Notes: generated by a model from the sequence alone, not told the origin. A stretch of DNA of 45,635 nt from Phormidium tenue FACHB-1052 (GCF_014696675.1 NZ_JACJQN010000029.1:1-45635), one strand, 5' to 3'; positions 17,085 through 25,676 are shown, counted from the first letter of the stretch. A program made the numbers and translations.

Positions 17085-17576
17085 TCATCCTTGGGGGTAG
17101 TGCTTAGGGGTAGATATCGGCAAAGGGGTCTGTTCGGGCAAGGGGTGCAGGTACGATCGCCCCGGATCCACCAAATAGCGGCGGCGTACCGCCTGGCGAC
17201 CCAGCAGCATGCGAAAGCCCATCTCATCTCGATTCGTCAGCGTCAGCTCAATGGCCCATACCGCACCGCCTACCTGCACCAGGGTTTCAATCACCGGGCG
17301 CAGTTCCTCCTGCCCGCCTGAGTTGCGCACCATGCGCTCCTCTAGCAGAGCGGCCTCGGCGGTAACAATATAATCGTCATTGTGCTGGATTGGGTGGGCG
17401 TGAAAGCGCACCATAGCCCTGCCTGCCCGCTCAAATCGCTCCACAGCAAAGGCATGGAGAGCCGACGACCGCGCCCCGGTGTCAATCTTGGCTTTGATGA
17501 CCTGAACTCCCAGCGTCGGCAGGGCTATCCACTCTCGCCAACCAATAATTGCAGCCGTTGCAGCACCAGAACGCAT
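17085..17576 (-). CDS. RimB-like retropepsin-type protease (ATP-dependent zinc protease family, COG4067)
   Basis: A 163-residue protein of the RimK-associated aspartic-protease family. [13 protein letters not shown] places the active-site Asp32 in a DTG motif, as in retropepsins, and RMLLGRQAV supplies the second family motif. [10 protein letters not shown] is the usual N terminus. In Pseudomonas, RimB was described as a protease acting on the glutamylated S6 made by RimK, so the pair would tune ribosome modification. The ATG at 17576 is preferred because GAGG precedes it closely; a TTG nine codons upstream is possible. It is co-directional with rimK, 14 bases apart, and almost certainly in one operon. 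Confidence 0.85.
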   Translation of the reverse strand: MRSGAATAAIIGWREWIALPTLGVQVIKAKIDTGARSSALHAFAVERFERAGRAMVRFHAHPIQHNDDYIVTAEAALLEERMVRNSGGQEELRPVIETLVQVGGAVWAIELTLTNRDEMGFRMLLGRQAVRRRYLVDPGRSYLHPLPEQTPLPISTPKHYPQG

Positions 17577-17617
17577 ACCACCTCTGAGAGCATAACAGGA
17601 CAAGGGACGGTTTTAGC

Positions 17618-19366
17618 CTAGGGGTTCCCCGTCTGGGGAAGAGGAGTCAAAGGCTGGTCTGTCAGCGGGTCTGGGGAGTCGCCCTCCAGTTCAGGATTGC
17701 GATCGGGTGAATTTTGCAGACCCTCAGGAGTGAGGGTGGCCAGCAGGCTCAGCAAATAGGGTTCACCGCCAAGAGCCGCCGCAAAGGCGGGAGTCAGAGC
17801 GGGCTGAAACCGCTGATCGCCCTCTAGGGTGAGCTTAAAGTAAGCCAACCCTAGCACCTGCATGTAGAACCACACCTGCTCAGGGTTTGGCCCCACAATC
17901 TCGGGCGGAATCGTCAGCGGCTGATCGCTCTGGGCAATATCGCCAATCGTTGAGAAATGAGTGCCCCGGTTGATCAGCAGCAGGTAGCGATCGCGGGCGG
18001 TCAGCCAGGTAAACGGCTCAATCTGTTCTGGAAAGGCAGGTGCCACCGTATCAGCCGTGCCCGCCACCACCATGATCGGCACCTCGATCTGGCCGTAGCC
18101 AGTCGGCCCAAACAGGGCGCTGCCAATGGGATTCATCACAAACACCGACTTGACGCGGGGATCACCCAGACCGCTGCCTGGGTTGCTCAACCGCGCCGCC
18201 TGACACTGCAACAGCAGCGACGGATTAAACGACAGCGTGCTAGGGGGGCAGGCCATCGCCAGCCCCGCCTCATCAAAATTCGCCCCGGTCAGCGCCAGGG
18301 CTGTATAGCCCCCAAAGGACTGACCAATCACCCCCACTCGCTCCAGATCGAGCCGCCTGCGCAGGGGGGAGGGGCTCTGGTTCAACCGCGCCAGTGTGTT
18401 GAGGGTTAACGAGACATCCCGAGGCCGACGCAAAAACTCTTCGTCCTGAACCACCGCGTCAGAGCGCCCCGCCAGCAGGGCATAGAGCTGCTGATCGTTG
18501 CTGCCAGGGTGCTCCAGGGTAGCCACCGCAATGCCCCCGGTGGCCAGATATTCTGCCAGATAGCTGTAGCTGTTGAGGGTGCCCCCCAGCCCGTGGGAGA
18601 TCACCACCAGGGGAAACCCAGTGGCCGGTACTCCCTGTCGCCCCGGCAGCACCTCGGGCAAATAGATCTGCACCGGGCTGGGCAACCCCGGCACCACGAC
18701 CTGAATGCGATCGACGCCATATTGACGCTCGCTCTCCACCAGTTGCAGCAGCGCGGTGGCATCGACTGGGTTGGCAGCGGCCTCGGCGGCGGCGATCGCC
18801 TGCACCTGGTTAAAGGCTGCTTCCGACTGCAAAATTGTCTGGTTGATCTCCTGGGCGATTGCCAGCCCCTCGATCAGGTCGATGCGCATGGCCTCGGTGG
18901 GGTAGGTCTTGAGCACATTGACCAGGGTAAAGCCGCCCTCGGGGTCAGCAGCGGCCAAAATCAAAGCCCCGCGCAGGGCCTGCACATTGGCCTGGCGCAC
19001 GGGGGTTTGCACCACCCGACCAATCTGCTCCAGCAGCAGCACCCCCTGCTCGGTGTAGAGAAACTGGGCCACCGCCACCGGGCTCAGCCCCGCTGGGGTG
19101 CTCAACACCTCTCGAATTTGGCCGAGCTGCTCATCGGAAATCTGGAGCTGTCGTCGATAGGCTTGCAGCTGAGGCGTGAGCTCGCCCGTGGCCGCAAATC
19201 GTTCTAAATCGGCGATCGGAATGGAGCGCTGCAAAATGCCAAAGGTGACAATCAGGTTTTCGGCAGCGGCGCTTGGCAGGGCCGTCGCCAGCGCCCCTAA
19301 AAGCCCTAGAGACCAAGACAGCCAAAGCCGCCGCCAGGGGCGCGGGGTTTTCATAAAAGAAAGCAT
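17618..19366 (-). CDS. Exported alpha/beta hydrolase with DUF1400 domain
   Basis: A 582-residue two-part protein. A signal peptide (hydrophobic core about residues 14-30, cleavage likely after PSAAA) leads into a DUF1400 domain (about 36-170), a cyanobacterial module of unknown role. A large alpha/beta hydrolase domain resembling the platelet-activating-factor acetylhydrolase/dienelactone hydrolase group follows: SHGLGG at 257-262, nucleophile GQSFGG with Ser350, an acid in GTADTVAP and a His in RGTHFS. The last 40 residues are proline-rich and probably disordered. The ATG at 19366 has an AAGG upstream. The substrate is unknown. It ends 42 bases before the rimB-like gene starts, so they may be cotranscribed. 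Confidence 0.85.
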   Translation of the reverse strand: MLSFMKTPRPWRRLWLSWSLGLLGALATALPSAAAENLIVTFGILQRSIPIADLERFAATGELTPQLQAYRRQLQISDEQLGQIREVLSTPAGLSPVAVAQFLYTEQGVLLLEQIGRVVQTPVRQANVQALRGALILAAADPEGGFTLVNVLKTYPTEAMRIDLIEGLAIAQEINQTILQSEAAFNQVQAIAAAEAAANPVDATALLQLVESERQYGVDRIQVVVPGLPSPVQIYLPEVLPGRQGVPATGFPLVVISHGLGGTLNSYSYLAEYLATGGIAVATLEHPGSNDQQLYALLAGRSDAVVQDEEFLRRPRDVSLTLNTLARLNQSPSPLRRRLDLERVGVIGQSFGGYTALALTGANFDEAGLAMACPPSTLSFNPSLLLQCQAARLSNPGSGLGDPRVKSVFVMNPIGSALFGPTGYGQIEVPIMVVAGTADTVAPAFPEQIEPFTWLTARDRYLLLINRGTHFSTIGDIAQSDQPLTIPPEIVGPNPEQVWFYMQVLGLAYFKLTLEGDQRFQPALTPAFAAALGGEPYLLSLLATLTPEGLQNSPDRNPELEGDSPDPLTDQPLTPLPQTGNP

Positions 19367-19404
19367 GGCAGGGCCTTGTCAGGTCACGGTGCGCAGAGAA
19401 GCCG

Positions 19405-19893
19405 CTAATGGGGAATGGCCACAGGCTGTGCTGAAATGTGGTCAAGCAGCCCTTCGCAAGCATCTAGCAGGAGATCGATGACGTAGGTAAACCCTTCAGG
19501 GCCACCATAGTAGGGATCAGGAACGTCTTTGTCGGGGTGGGTGCGGCAAAAGTCACACATCAGCCGCACCCGATCGCGATACTGGCCAGCGGGGTCGAGG
19601 GCCAAAATATCGCGGTAATTCTGGCGATCCATCGCCAAAATGTAGTCAAAGCGGTCAAAGTCAACGGGGTCAAACTGGCGAGCGCGACCCACCAGGTCAA
19701 TGCCGTAGGCCTGGGCAGCCTGGGCCATGCGGCGATCGGGGGCACTGCCCACATGGTAGCTGGCGGTGCCCGCTGAGTCACACACTACCTGATCGCTCAG
19801 CTGCCGCTGCTCAATCAGGTGATTCATAATGTTTTCTGCCGAGGGCGACCGGCAAATGTTGCCCAGGCACACGAATAAAAGGCGCGTTGTCAT
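19405..19893 (-). CDS. Low-molecular-weight protein-tyrosine phosphatase
   Basis: A 162-residue cytoplasmic phosphatase. The active-site loop CLGNICRS at residues 9-16 gives the Cys9-X5-Arg15 signature, and VPDPYYGG about residue 127 contains the general-acid Asp in its family context (DPY). Length matches the family (about 155). In cyanobacteria such enzymes oppose tyrosine kinases and have been linked to exopolysaccharide control and photosystem proteins; which applies here is not known. The ATG at 19893 is the family start. It is followed by the hydrolase gene 38 bases downstream and preceded by the YbaB gene 17 bases upstream. Confidence 0.93.
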   Translation of the reverse strand: MTTRLLFVCLGNICRSPSAENIMNHLIEQRQLSDQVVCDSAGTASYHVGSAPDRRMAQAAQAYGIDLVGRARQFDPVDFDRFDYILAMDRQNYRDILALDPAGQYRDRVRLMCDFCRTHPDKDVPDPYYGGPEGFTYVIDLLLDACEGLLDHISAQPVAIPH

Positions 19894-19910
19894 AGCACTG
19901 ACAGCCGAGC

Positions 19911-20255
19911 CTATAGACCGGGCAGGTTGAGGCCGCCGGTGAGCACTTCCATGCGATCGCGCATGGTGGCCGTCGACTTTTCATAGGCGTCTTTCATAGC
20001 GGTGGCCACCAGGTCAGAGAGCACCTCGGCCCCTTCGTTGAGAGCTTCGGGGGCAATGGTGACGCCCTTGGGCTCCTGGTTGCCGCTCATGGTGACCTTG
20101 ACTAGGCCACCGCCCGATTCTCCCTGGATCTCCATTTGCTCCAGCTCTTCTTGTAGCTGCTTGGCCCCCTCTTGAATCTGCTGGGCTTTCTTGAAGGCTT
20201 CAGTGAGTTCCTTCATCTTGCCTAACCCAAACCCAAATCCTTGACCTTGTGACAT
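19911..20255 (-). CDS. YbaB/EbfC family nucleoid-associated protein
   Basis: A 114-residue DNA-binding protein of the YbaB/EbfC family. These dimers bind DNA and affect nucleoid organisation. The glycine-rich N terminus, the amphipathic helix with [13 protein letters not shown], the [14 protein letters not shown] strand and the C-terminal [10 protein letters not shown] are all diagnostic. Start at 20255 follows a GAGAAACTCC context. It heads a run of minus-strand genes: the phosphatase starts 17 bases downstream and the DUF1400 hydrolase follows that. No recR or dnaX neighbour is present, in contrast to many bacteria. Confidence 0.93.
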   Translation of the reverse strand: MSQGQGFGFGLGKMKELTEAFKKAQQIQEGAKQLQEELEQMEIQGESGGGLVKVTMSGNQEPKGVTIAPEALNEGAEVLSDLVATAMKDAYEKSTATMRDRMEVLTGGLNLPGL

Positions 20256-20672
20256 GGAGTTTCTCTCGAACGTACAGCGCGCTGGCGGCGTGAATTCAAT
20301 GGTGCCAATCAGCTATTAGATTCTAGCGCCCAGCGGCAAAATCTTAGAGTTTCAGAGTATTTCGTCTAAAAAAACCTCCCATTGAGAGACGTAGGCTCGG
20401 CCCGTCGGCCTAGCTGCGTTGAAACTACAGATAGGTATAGCAAGCGTCGGCTGATTAGAGCGCTTGCGAGCCTGTAGCGTTCCAGTGGTGTGTTTAGCTA
20501 TCAGCCCATGTCCTGAGCCGTCGGGCCAACGCGATCTCTAGCTGAACACGCTAAGTAGGGTTATCTACCCTTGGCCGGGGGTTGAGCTAAACCTTAGGCT
20601 TTATAAATAGAGATACATTCGGTTGCCCGCGAGTGTGTCGCAGTTGCTCACGCTAGGGCTAAGCGTAGAACC
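20256..20672. other. Divergent intergenic region
   Basis: No gene is supported in these 417 bases between the divergent ebfC-like and DUF1825 genes. The stretch must hold both promoters. It contains a small hairpin near 20392-20412 (TAGGC ... GCCTA) and GC-rich segments around 20515-20530 that could pair with it. I could not match it to any structured RNA I know. Confidence 0.4.
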
Positions 20673-20999
20673 ATGGGATTTTTTGACTCAGAGATTGTTC
20701 AACAAGAGGCTATGCAGCTGTTTCAGGACTATCAGTCGCTGGTGCAGCTAGGCAGCGGCTACGGTAAATTCGATCGCGAGGGCAAGAAGATGTATATTGC
20801 CCAGATGGAAGCCATGATGGAGCGCTACCACATCTTTATGAAGCGCTTTGAGCTTTCCGAAGACTTTCAGGCCCAAATGACGGTTGAACAGCTCAAAACT
20901 CAGCTAGGCCAGTTTGGCATGACCCCTGACATGATGTTCCAGCAAATGCATCAGACCCTAGAGCGCATGAAAGCCGAGCTCGAGGCAAGCCCCAGCTAA
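20673..20999 (+). CDS. DUF1825 family protein
   Basis: A 108-residue protein of the DUF1825 family, which is conserved across cyanobacteria and has no established function. The N terminus MGFFDSEIVQQEA and the internal YHIFMKRFELSEDFQAQM are the family hallmarks. It is predicted to be mainly helical, soluble and methionine-rich, without catalytic motifs. The ATG at 20673 is the family start. It is divergent from the ebfC-like gene and upstream of the DUF815 ATPase by 171 bases, probably in a separate transcript. Confidence 0.9.
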   Translation: MGFFDSEIVQQEAMQLFQDYQSLVQLGSGYGKFDREGKKMYIAQMEAMMERYHIFMKRFELSEDFQAQMTVEQLKTQLGQFGMTPDMMFQQMHQTLERMKAELEASPS

Positions 21000-21170
21000 G
21001 TCCTTCTTTATTAAAAACAGAGTCTAGAGCAGCTAGCACCGCTACGCCGGTACGATAAGCCGCTTAGTATTGACTTCGCGCAACCTGCCCGGAAGCCATA
21101 TCCTGGGGAAAGCTGGAGTTTAGAGTTCTCCATCGAGTGAACTTTTCCAGAAAAATTATTCACGCAAAGC

Positions 21171-22475
21171 ATGGTTGGAATGCGCGATCGCACCCCAGAG
21201 TTAGCCACCGTCCAGAGTGAGGTGCAGCAATATAGCCAGCTAATCGACGGGCTACTGCTCTATCGGTCGGTGTTCGAGCCACCCGTGGGGGCGACCTTTT
21301 TGGCGCTGCTAACGGCTTTAGAATCGGGAAATACGGCCCTCAGCCTGCGCGCCTACGGCAACTGGTTTCAGGCGCTGGCCGCCAGCGAAGCCAGTTGGAG
21401 TAGCTACCTGCTGCGGCAAATCGCCTACGTCGAAAATCCGTTTACGCTGCAAGCCCAGCGCACAAATTTTGACCAGTTGCCGACTGCCCTGGTGGAGGCC
21501 GCCCGCCGCGATTTAGACACCCTTCAGGCGCTTTATCAGCTTGGCGGCGACACCGTGGCAGGGTGGGTGCAGGCGATCGCCCAAATTTCCCAAGCCCCGG
21601 TAGCCTGGACTATGAACGAGACAATTCCACCGCCGCTGACGCTCCCCTCAGACGAGCCCTGGGCCAATGCCGTCGCCTCACTAGCTGCTCACTATCGCCG
21701 TCACGGCGCAGGATTACTGGCACAGTACCGTGCCTTTACCTGGCACCAGGGGCAGCTCTGCGGCATTGCCGACCCCGACCCCATTCGACTGGGGAACCTC
21801 ACGGCCTATGACTACCCCCGACGGCAGCTAGTGCAAAATACCGTGGCGCTGCTCAAAGGCTACCCAGCGCTCAACGTGCTGCTCTACGGCAGTCGCGGCG
21901 TGGGCAAGTCATCTCTAGTCAAAGCTCTGGTAAACGAGTACGCCGACCAGGGGCTGCGGCTGGTGGAGGTGGCCAAGGCTGATCTGCAAGCCCTGCCGCA
22001 GATTGTGGGGGAGGTGCGATCGCGTCCCCAAAAATTCATCATCTTCGTCGACGACCTCTCCTTTGAAGACGACGACGACACCTTCAAAGCGCTCAAGGTC
22101 GTGCTGGAGGGCAGCACCACCGCCCGCCCCGCTAACGTGGTGGTCTACGCCACCTCCAACCGTCGCCACCTGGTGCGCGAATTCTTTAGCGATCGCCCCC
22201 GACCCAAGGATCAAGACGAAGTGCAATCGTGGGATACGATGCAGGAAAAGCTCTCCTTTAGCGATCGCTTCGGCCTCACCCTCACCTTCGAACCCGCCGA
22301 CCAGCCCACCTATCTCGCCATCGTCTACCACCTAGCCCAGCAAGCCAACATTTCTCTCAGCGAGGAAGACCTCACTGCCCGCGCCTTACAGTGGGCCACC
22401 CGCCACAACGGGCGATCGGGCCGTACGGCGCGGCAGTTTATCGACTGGCTCACGGCAGATCTGGGTTTGGGGTAG
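21171..22475 (+). CDS. DUF815-type AAA+ ATPase
   Basis: A 434-residue AAA+ ATP-binding protein of the DUF815 group. The N-terminal 200 residues are helical and unassigned. The nucleotide-binding site has Walker A GSRGVGKSS (240-248) and Walker B FIIFVDDLSFE (289-299), followed by a sensor-like YATSNRRHLV and the DUF815-specific LSFSDRFGL. A C-terminal helical lid (about 375-430) includes RSGRTARQFIDWL, with the likely sensor-2 arginine. The biological role of the family is not known. The ATG at 21171 or the ATG three codons later could serve as start; neither has a clear ribosome-binding site. Confidence 0.88.
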   Translation: MVGMRDRTPELATVQSEVQQYSQLIDGLLLYRSVFEPPVGATFLALLTALESGNTALSLRAYGNWFQALAASEASWSSYLLRQIAYVENPFTLQAQRTNFDQLPTALVEAARRDLDTLQALYQLGGDTVAGWVQAIAQISQAPVAWTMNETIPPPLTLPSDEPWANAVASLAAHYRRHGAGLLAQYRAFTWHQGQLCGIADPDPIRLGNLTAYDYPRRQLVQNTVALLKGYPALNVLLYGSRGVGKSSLVKALVNEYADQGLRLVEVAKADLQALPQIVGEVRSRPQKFIIFVDDLSFEDDDDTFKALKVVLEGSTTARPANVVVYATSNRRHLVREFFSDRPRPKDQDEVQSWDTMQEKLSFSDRFGLTLTFEPADQPTYLAIVYHLAQQANISLSEEDLTARALQWATRHNGRSGRTARQFIDWLTADLGLG

Positions 22476-22512
22476 CGATCGCCCTAGAGCCTGATCAAAT
22501 CAAAGAGTTAAA

Positions 22513-22599
22513 GATTTTGTAGGTTGGGTGAAACGCAGTGCAACCCAACAGCGGTAAGTTGTGTTGGGTATCGCTTCACTCTACCCAACCTACAAAATC
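22513..22599. repeat. 87-bp inverted-repeat element
   Basis: Terminal arms of 17 bases (GATTTTGTAGGTTGGGT at 22513-22529 and its exact reverse complement at 22583-22599) enclose a second, imperfect pair built on CAACCCAACA and TGTGTTGGGT. The whole element can fold into one long hairpin. The GTAGGTTGGGT motif is a common dispersed intergenic repeat in cyanobacteria. It lies between the convergent DUF815 and VOC genes, where it could act as a bidirectional terminator. Confidence 0.7.
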
Positions 22600-22649
22600 C
22601 GCTGCGGTTGGATGCCACGTCCACCCCCTACCCCCTACCCATCCACTCC

Positions 22650-23084
22650 TCAACTAAGGGCAGGCACGCCATAAAGTTCCTCAATCAGCGCCAGATCCCA
22701 GTAAGAGGCCTCAATTTTGTGGCCATCTAGGTCGCGCACAAAGCAGCCGTAGTAAGGTTCGCCATAGTCAGGCCGGGGACCAGGGGGGCCGTCATCCTGG
22801 GCTCCAGCAGCGATCGCCGCCTCGTAGAAAGCATGCACCGATTCTTTTGTGGGGGCAATGAACCCGATATGGGTGCCGTTGCCCACGGTGGCGGTCTGGT
22901 TGTCGTGGGGCACCCCGATCCAAAACTCGGGATAGACTTTGCCGTAGGCGATCGCTCCAGGGTGCTCCATAATGCGCTTGCAGCCCAGGGTGGGCAGGAT
23001 GCGATCGTAGAAAGCTACGGCCTTTTCAAAGTCGTTGGTGCCAAGGGAAATGTGAGACAGAATGCTCGGGCTATCGGTCGCCAT
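22650..23084 (-). CDS. VOC superfamily (glyoxalase/bleomycin-resistance type) protein
   Basis: A 144-residue protein with the paired beta-alpha-beta-beta-beta units of the vicinal-oxygen-chelate fold. LSHISLGTNDFEKAVAFYD is the typical first module, GTHIGF the second-module strand and GHKIEASYWD the C-terminal metal-ligand segment; His and Glu at these places could bind a divalent metal. The family includes glyoxalases, dioxygenases and resistance proteins, and the substrate here cannot be told. The ATG at 23084 is the family start. It converges on the DUF815 gene. Confidence 0.85.
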   Translation of the reverse strand: MATDSPSILSHISLGTNDFEKAVAFYDRILPTLGCKRIMEHPGAIAYGKVYPEFWIGVPHDNQTATVGNGTHIGFIAPTKESVHAFYEAAIAAGAQDDGPPGPRPDYGEPYYGCFVRDLDGHKIEASYWDLALIEELYGVPALS

Positions 23085-23296
23085 AGGAAAACCTCAGGGT
23101 TCTGCGGTAGCAAGTCACCATAATAGTTCAGACATACCAATCTCTCTCTAGAGTTAATTAACGTTGAAGGTTTAGTCGGGGCAGCGATCGCGACTTGTAT
23201 CAGACCCCTCACCACTCAAGGGGATGATACAAAGGCCATGACCAAAGGGATCAGCCCCGGTAATAGGTGATCCCTGAGATAGGACGACTCAACAAA

Positions 23297-23926
23297 TTAG
23301 CTGGAGCTTTGCTTCATAACGGCTAACAATCGATGCAGGTTGCGCTGGGCCTGGGGTTCTAAGCGTTCTCGCAAAAAATCAGTGGCAAAGATAGAAGGTC
23401 GATTTAGCAAGCTCTGGAGAATCTCAGCCCGCTTTTGACAAAACAAAGGCTCAGGCACCCAGGCGTACTCCTGCCGGATTTGAGCGTCGTACTGAGCAAA
23501 GCGATCCATCTCCGCCCCCAGAATGGCTAGGTCGATATCTACAACGAGGCGCATATCTACAGCGCTAGGCGTGGCATCGTGCTTTGTAGCCAAAATCATG
23601 TCATGAACGGATTGCTGTAGCCAAGAGCCGCCGCCCACACTGTTAACCACTTGAACAGCATAATCAGCGCTTTGCTGCTCGTTGTCTGCCCTATGGGTAT
23701 CGTAAATAACATCGTGAAACCAGAGGGCAAGCTCTACCGCTGCTGGGTTTTCGGCCAGATCACAAGTACGGTCAAACCATCCAAGGCATTCGTTTAGGTG
23801 TTGGAGGGTGTGGTAGGCGCGCTGGGACTCAGTGTAGCGATCGCACAAATCCCCAAACACCTGCGGGTTGGGGAGAGGCAAATTTAGCTGGTGCCAGAGG
23901 ACAGACCAACGAGCCGATAGATTCAC
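23297..23926 (-). CDS. HD-domain metal-dependent hydrolase (COG4339 type)
   Basis: A 209-residue predicted metal-dependent phosphohydrolase. YHTLQHLNE (about residue 39) supplies an early His, WFHDVIYD (about 69-76) contains the HD pair, and ATKHDA (about 112) and DIDLAILG (about 130) give further metal-ligand candidates in family positions. Length fits the COG4339 group, whose substrates are unknown. The start is a GTG at 23926, directly before the conserved N terminus LSARWSVLW. A 370-base gap with a small-gene terminator separates it from upstream genes. Confidence 0.85.
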   Translation of the reverse strand: MNLSARWSVLWHQLNLPLPNPQVFGDLCDRYTESQRAYHTLQHLNECLGWFDRTCDLAENPAAVELALWFHDVIYDTHRADNEQQSADYAVQVVNSVGGGSWLQQSVHDMILATKHDATPSAVDMRLVVDIDLAILGAEMDRFAQYDAQIRQEYAWVPEPLFCQKRAEILQSLLNRPSIFATDFLRERLEPQAQRNLHRLLAVMKQSSS

Positions 23927-23979
23927 AGTGATTAGCAGACCTAAGTCTAGCTGTCTATCCTAGACCTAAAAACGTAAAA

Positions 23980-24010
23980 GGGGGCGATCGCGCTAGCTGC
24001 GATCGCCCCC
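23980..24010 (-). terminator. HIP1-built intrinsic terminator
   Basis: GGGGGCGATCGC (23980-23991) and GCGATCGCCCCC (23999-24010) are exact complements around the seven-base loop GCTAGCT. Each arm contains a complete HIP1 octamer. On the minus strand the stem is followed by TTTTACGTTTTT, fitting an intrinsic terminator for the small gene that ends at 24047. Confidence 0.75.
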
Positions 24011-24046
24011 GCGCCTTAGCCGGGATCAAGCCTCAGAGGCTCAGCT

Positions 24047-24241
24047 TTAGCGCTTTTCGGTACCCTGGTTGGGCGCACCTTCGGGGCCTGCGCTGCTACT
24101 GCCGCTTTCGGGCTTGGCAGTCTCTTTGGCATCGTTGGCTTCATACATGCCAGTGTGACGCTGGCTCTCATCAATGGGGGTGTTATACCCATCGCTAGAC
24201 TCAGGAGCTTGAGTCTGTTGGTCGCTTTCGGTGTTAGCCAT
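24047..24241 (-). CDS. Small hydrophilic, probably disordered protein
   Basis: A 64-residue protein rich in Glu, Ser, Pro, Gly, Ala and Asn with no hydrophobic core; it is predicted to be intrinsically disordered. It carries no motif I recognise. The reading frame is supported by the ATG at 24241 with GGGAG about ten bases upstream, and by the strong terminator 36 bases past the stop at 23980-24010. Composition resembles small stress-related hydrophilic proteins, but this is only an analogy. Confidence 0.55.
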   Translation of the reverse strand: MANTESDQQTQAPESSDGYNTPIDESQRHTGMYEANDAKETAKPESGSSSAGPEGAPNQGTEKR

Positions 24242-24417
24242 AGTGGCGGGTCTCCCAATGAGGTGGTTATGTAGGCATATTAGTTAACTCCGCGCCTCGA
24301 ACTGATCTCTCCAGAGGTAGGGGTAAGGCAACCCGTTAGAGAGAGATCAAGGGAGAATGGGCCTGGATTTGCCCTGGTTGCCCTGGCCAACCCCCCTCAT
24401 GCCATCTCGGTTTGGCC

Positions 24418-25083
24418 CTATAGCAGCCCCCGATATCGAATAAACAGCAGCGTAACGGCCCACGATCCCAGCGCCACCTTGAGCGCCACCAAAATATTCA
24501 AAATAGGGATGATGCCGCCGCTTAGCAGTGTGCCGAATTGCCCCAGGGGCAGCTCCCCCCCCACCAAAGTAAACACCGCCAGCGCAATGAAAATCAGCAC
24601 CGACACCTTTTCCCAAGCGGCGGCTTGCCAGCGCTCGTAGCTTGCCTGCATCCAATCTGGCGAGGCTGCTGTGATCGCAACCAGGCCGATCGCCGTGCCC
24701 CCGGCCACCCCTGCCGCGAACCCGCCCCCAGGACTGAGGTGGCCGCGAATCGCCAGCTCGATGCCCACCAGCGCGGCGATCGTCGCCCCCAAGCGGGCCA
24801 GTACAATGGAGGGCCGGTCGGTAAACCGATGAAATGTGGTTACTGGCGTCTCATCGGCCAGCAGATACTTGCCGCCCATAATGGCGATGGTAAACACCAC
24901 TACTTCAAAGATAGTGTCGTAAAGGCGATTGCGGAAAATAATGCCGGAGACCGCGTTGGGAATGCCGGTATCGGCGGCGATCGCATCCACCACCGCCAGC
25001 TCGCCCCCAGCCCCAACCGGGTCGGGCAAAATCAGCATCTTCATAAAGAAAAGCACCCCCGCCACCAGGTAAACCCAGATCAT
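24418..25083 (-). CDS. mnhB: Mrp-type Na+/H+ antiporter subunit B (MbhE-MnhB fusion)
   Basis: A 221-residue membrane subunit of the Mrp cation/proton antiporter complex. The N-terminal part (about 1-75: membrane segment, then DTIFEVVVFTIAIMG) matches the MbhE-like module that in other bacteria ends MrpA. The C-terminal part with GHLSPGGGFAAGVAGG (about 112-127) is the MnhB domain. Five to six hydrophobic helices are visible. It is the last gene of the operon; its ATG overlaps the stop of the preceding gene by one base (TGATG), indicating translational coupling. Confidence 0.9.
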   Translation of the reverse strand: MIWVYLVAGVLFFMKMLILPDPVGAGGELAVVDAIAADTGIPNAVSGIIFRNRLYDTIFEVVVFTIAIMGGKYLLADETPVTTFHRFTDRPSIVLARLGATIAALVGIELAIRGHLSPGGGFAAGVAGGTAIGLVAITAASPDWMQASYERWQAAAWEKVSVLIFIALAVFTLVGGELPLGQFGTLLSGGIIPILNILVALKVALGSWAVTLLFIRYRGLL

Positions 25084-25676
25084 CAGTGCTCCTCCCTTAG
25101 GGTTGAGGGTTGGGACAATGGTGCCGCATCTCCAGGGCTATGCAGGCGGCTCTCGGCGATCGCCACCGGCAGCTCAGCCGCAAAAATTTCGTACAGCCGC
25201 TGCACCCGCAGCACAATGCAGGGGGCATCCCCATCACTGTCGTAGGGTTGCTCCACCGCAGAGGCTAGACAGATGCCGTGCACGTCCTTAGCGGCTAACG
25301 CCTGGTGCAGGGCTCGCTGGTCGGCGTAGGGCACTAGCTCTAACCGCAGTTGGTAGCGCTTGAGCAGCGATCGCAAATAGTCGAGCAGCGGCTGCCCCAG
25401 AAAACCGGGCTTCAGGCCCTCCCCCTCCAGCACCCCCAGTCGCATCACCAAGGACGATCGCACCGCCACTACGTAGAGGGTAACCGCCAGCATCGTGCCC
25501 ACCAGTGCCTCGGTCAAAGCCACATCGGCTCCACCCAGCATGACGTAAATCAGCGCAGCCACCGCCCCCAAAATACCCCGCATAATCAGCGCCTGGTAGG
25601 GGTTCGCCTGAAACACCACCATCGCCGCCGACAGCGGTAGCAGCAGCATAATCGCGTAGACGTAGCTATTGGCCAT
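25083..25676 (-). CDS. Mrp complex MbhD-like (DUF4040) subunit
   Basis: A 197-residue protein corresponding to a C-terminal piece of large MrpA. Residues 1-95 carry three hydrophobic helices, with GAVAALIYVMLGGADVALTE, the MbhD/DUF4040 signature. The remaining 100 residues are hydrophilic (including LRLELVPYADQRALHQAL) and lack an assigned function; they may form a cytoplasmic regulatory domain. The ATG at 25676 is chosen because the MbhD domain starts there and it overlaps the mnhG stop by 11 bases. With mnhB downstream it rebuilds the MbhD-MbhE end of MrpA, but the NuoL-like part of MrpA is not present. Confidence 0.85.
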   Translation of the reverse strand: MANSYVYAIMLLLPLSAAMVVFQANPYQALIMRGILGAVAALIYVMLGGADVALTEALVGTMLAVTLYVVAVRSSLVMRLGVLEGEGLKPGFLGQPLLDYLRSLLKRYQLRLELVPYADQRALHQALAAKDVHGICLASAVEQPYDSDGDAPCIVLRVQRLYEIFAAELPVAIAESRLHSPGDAAPLSQPSTLREEH

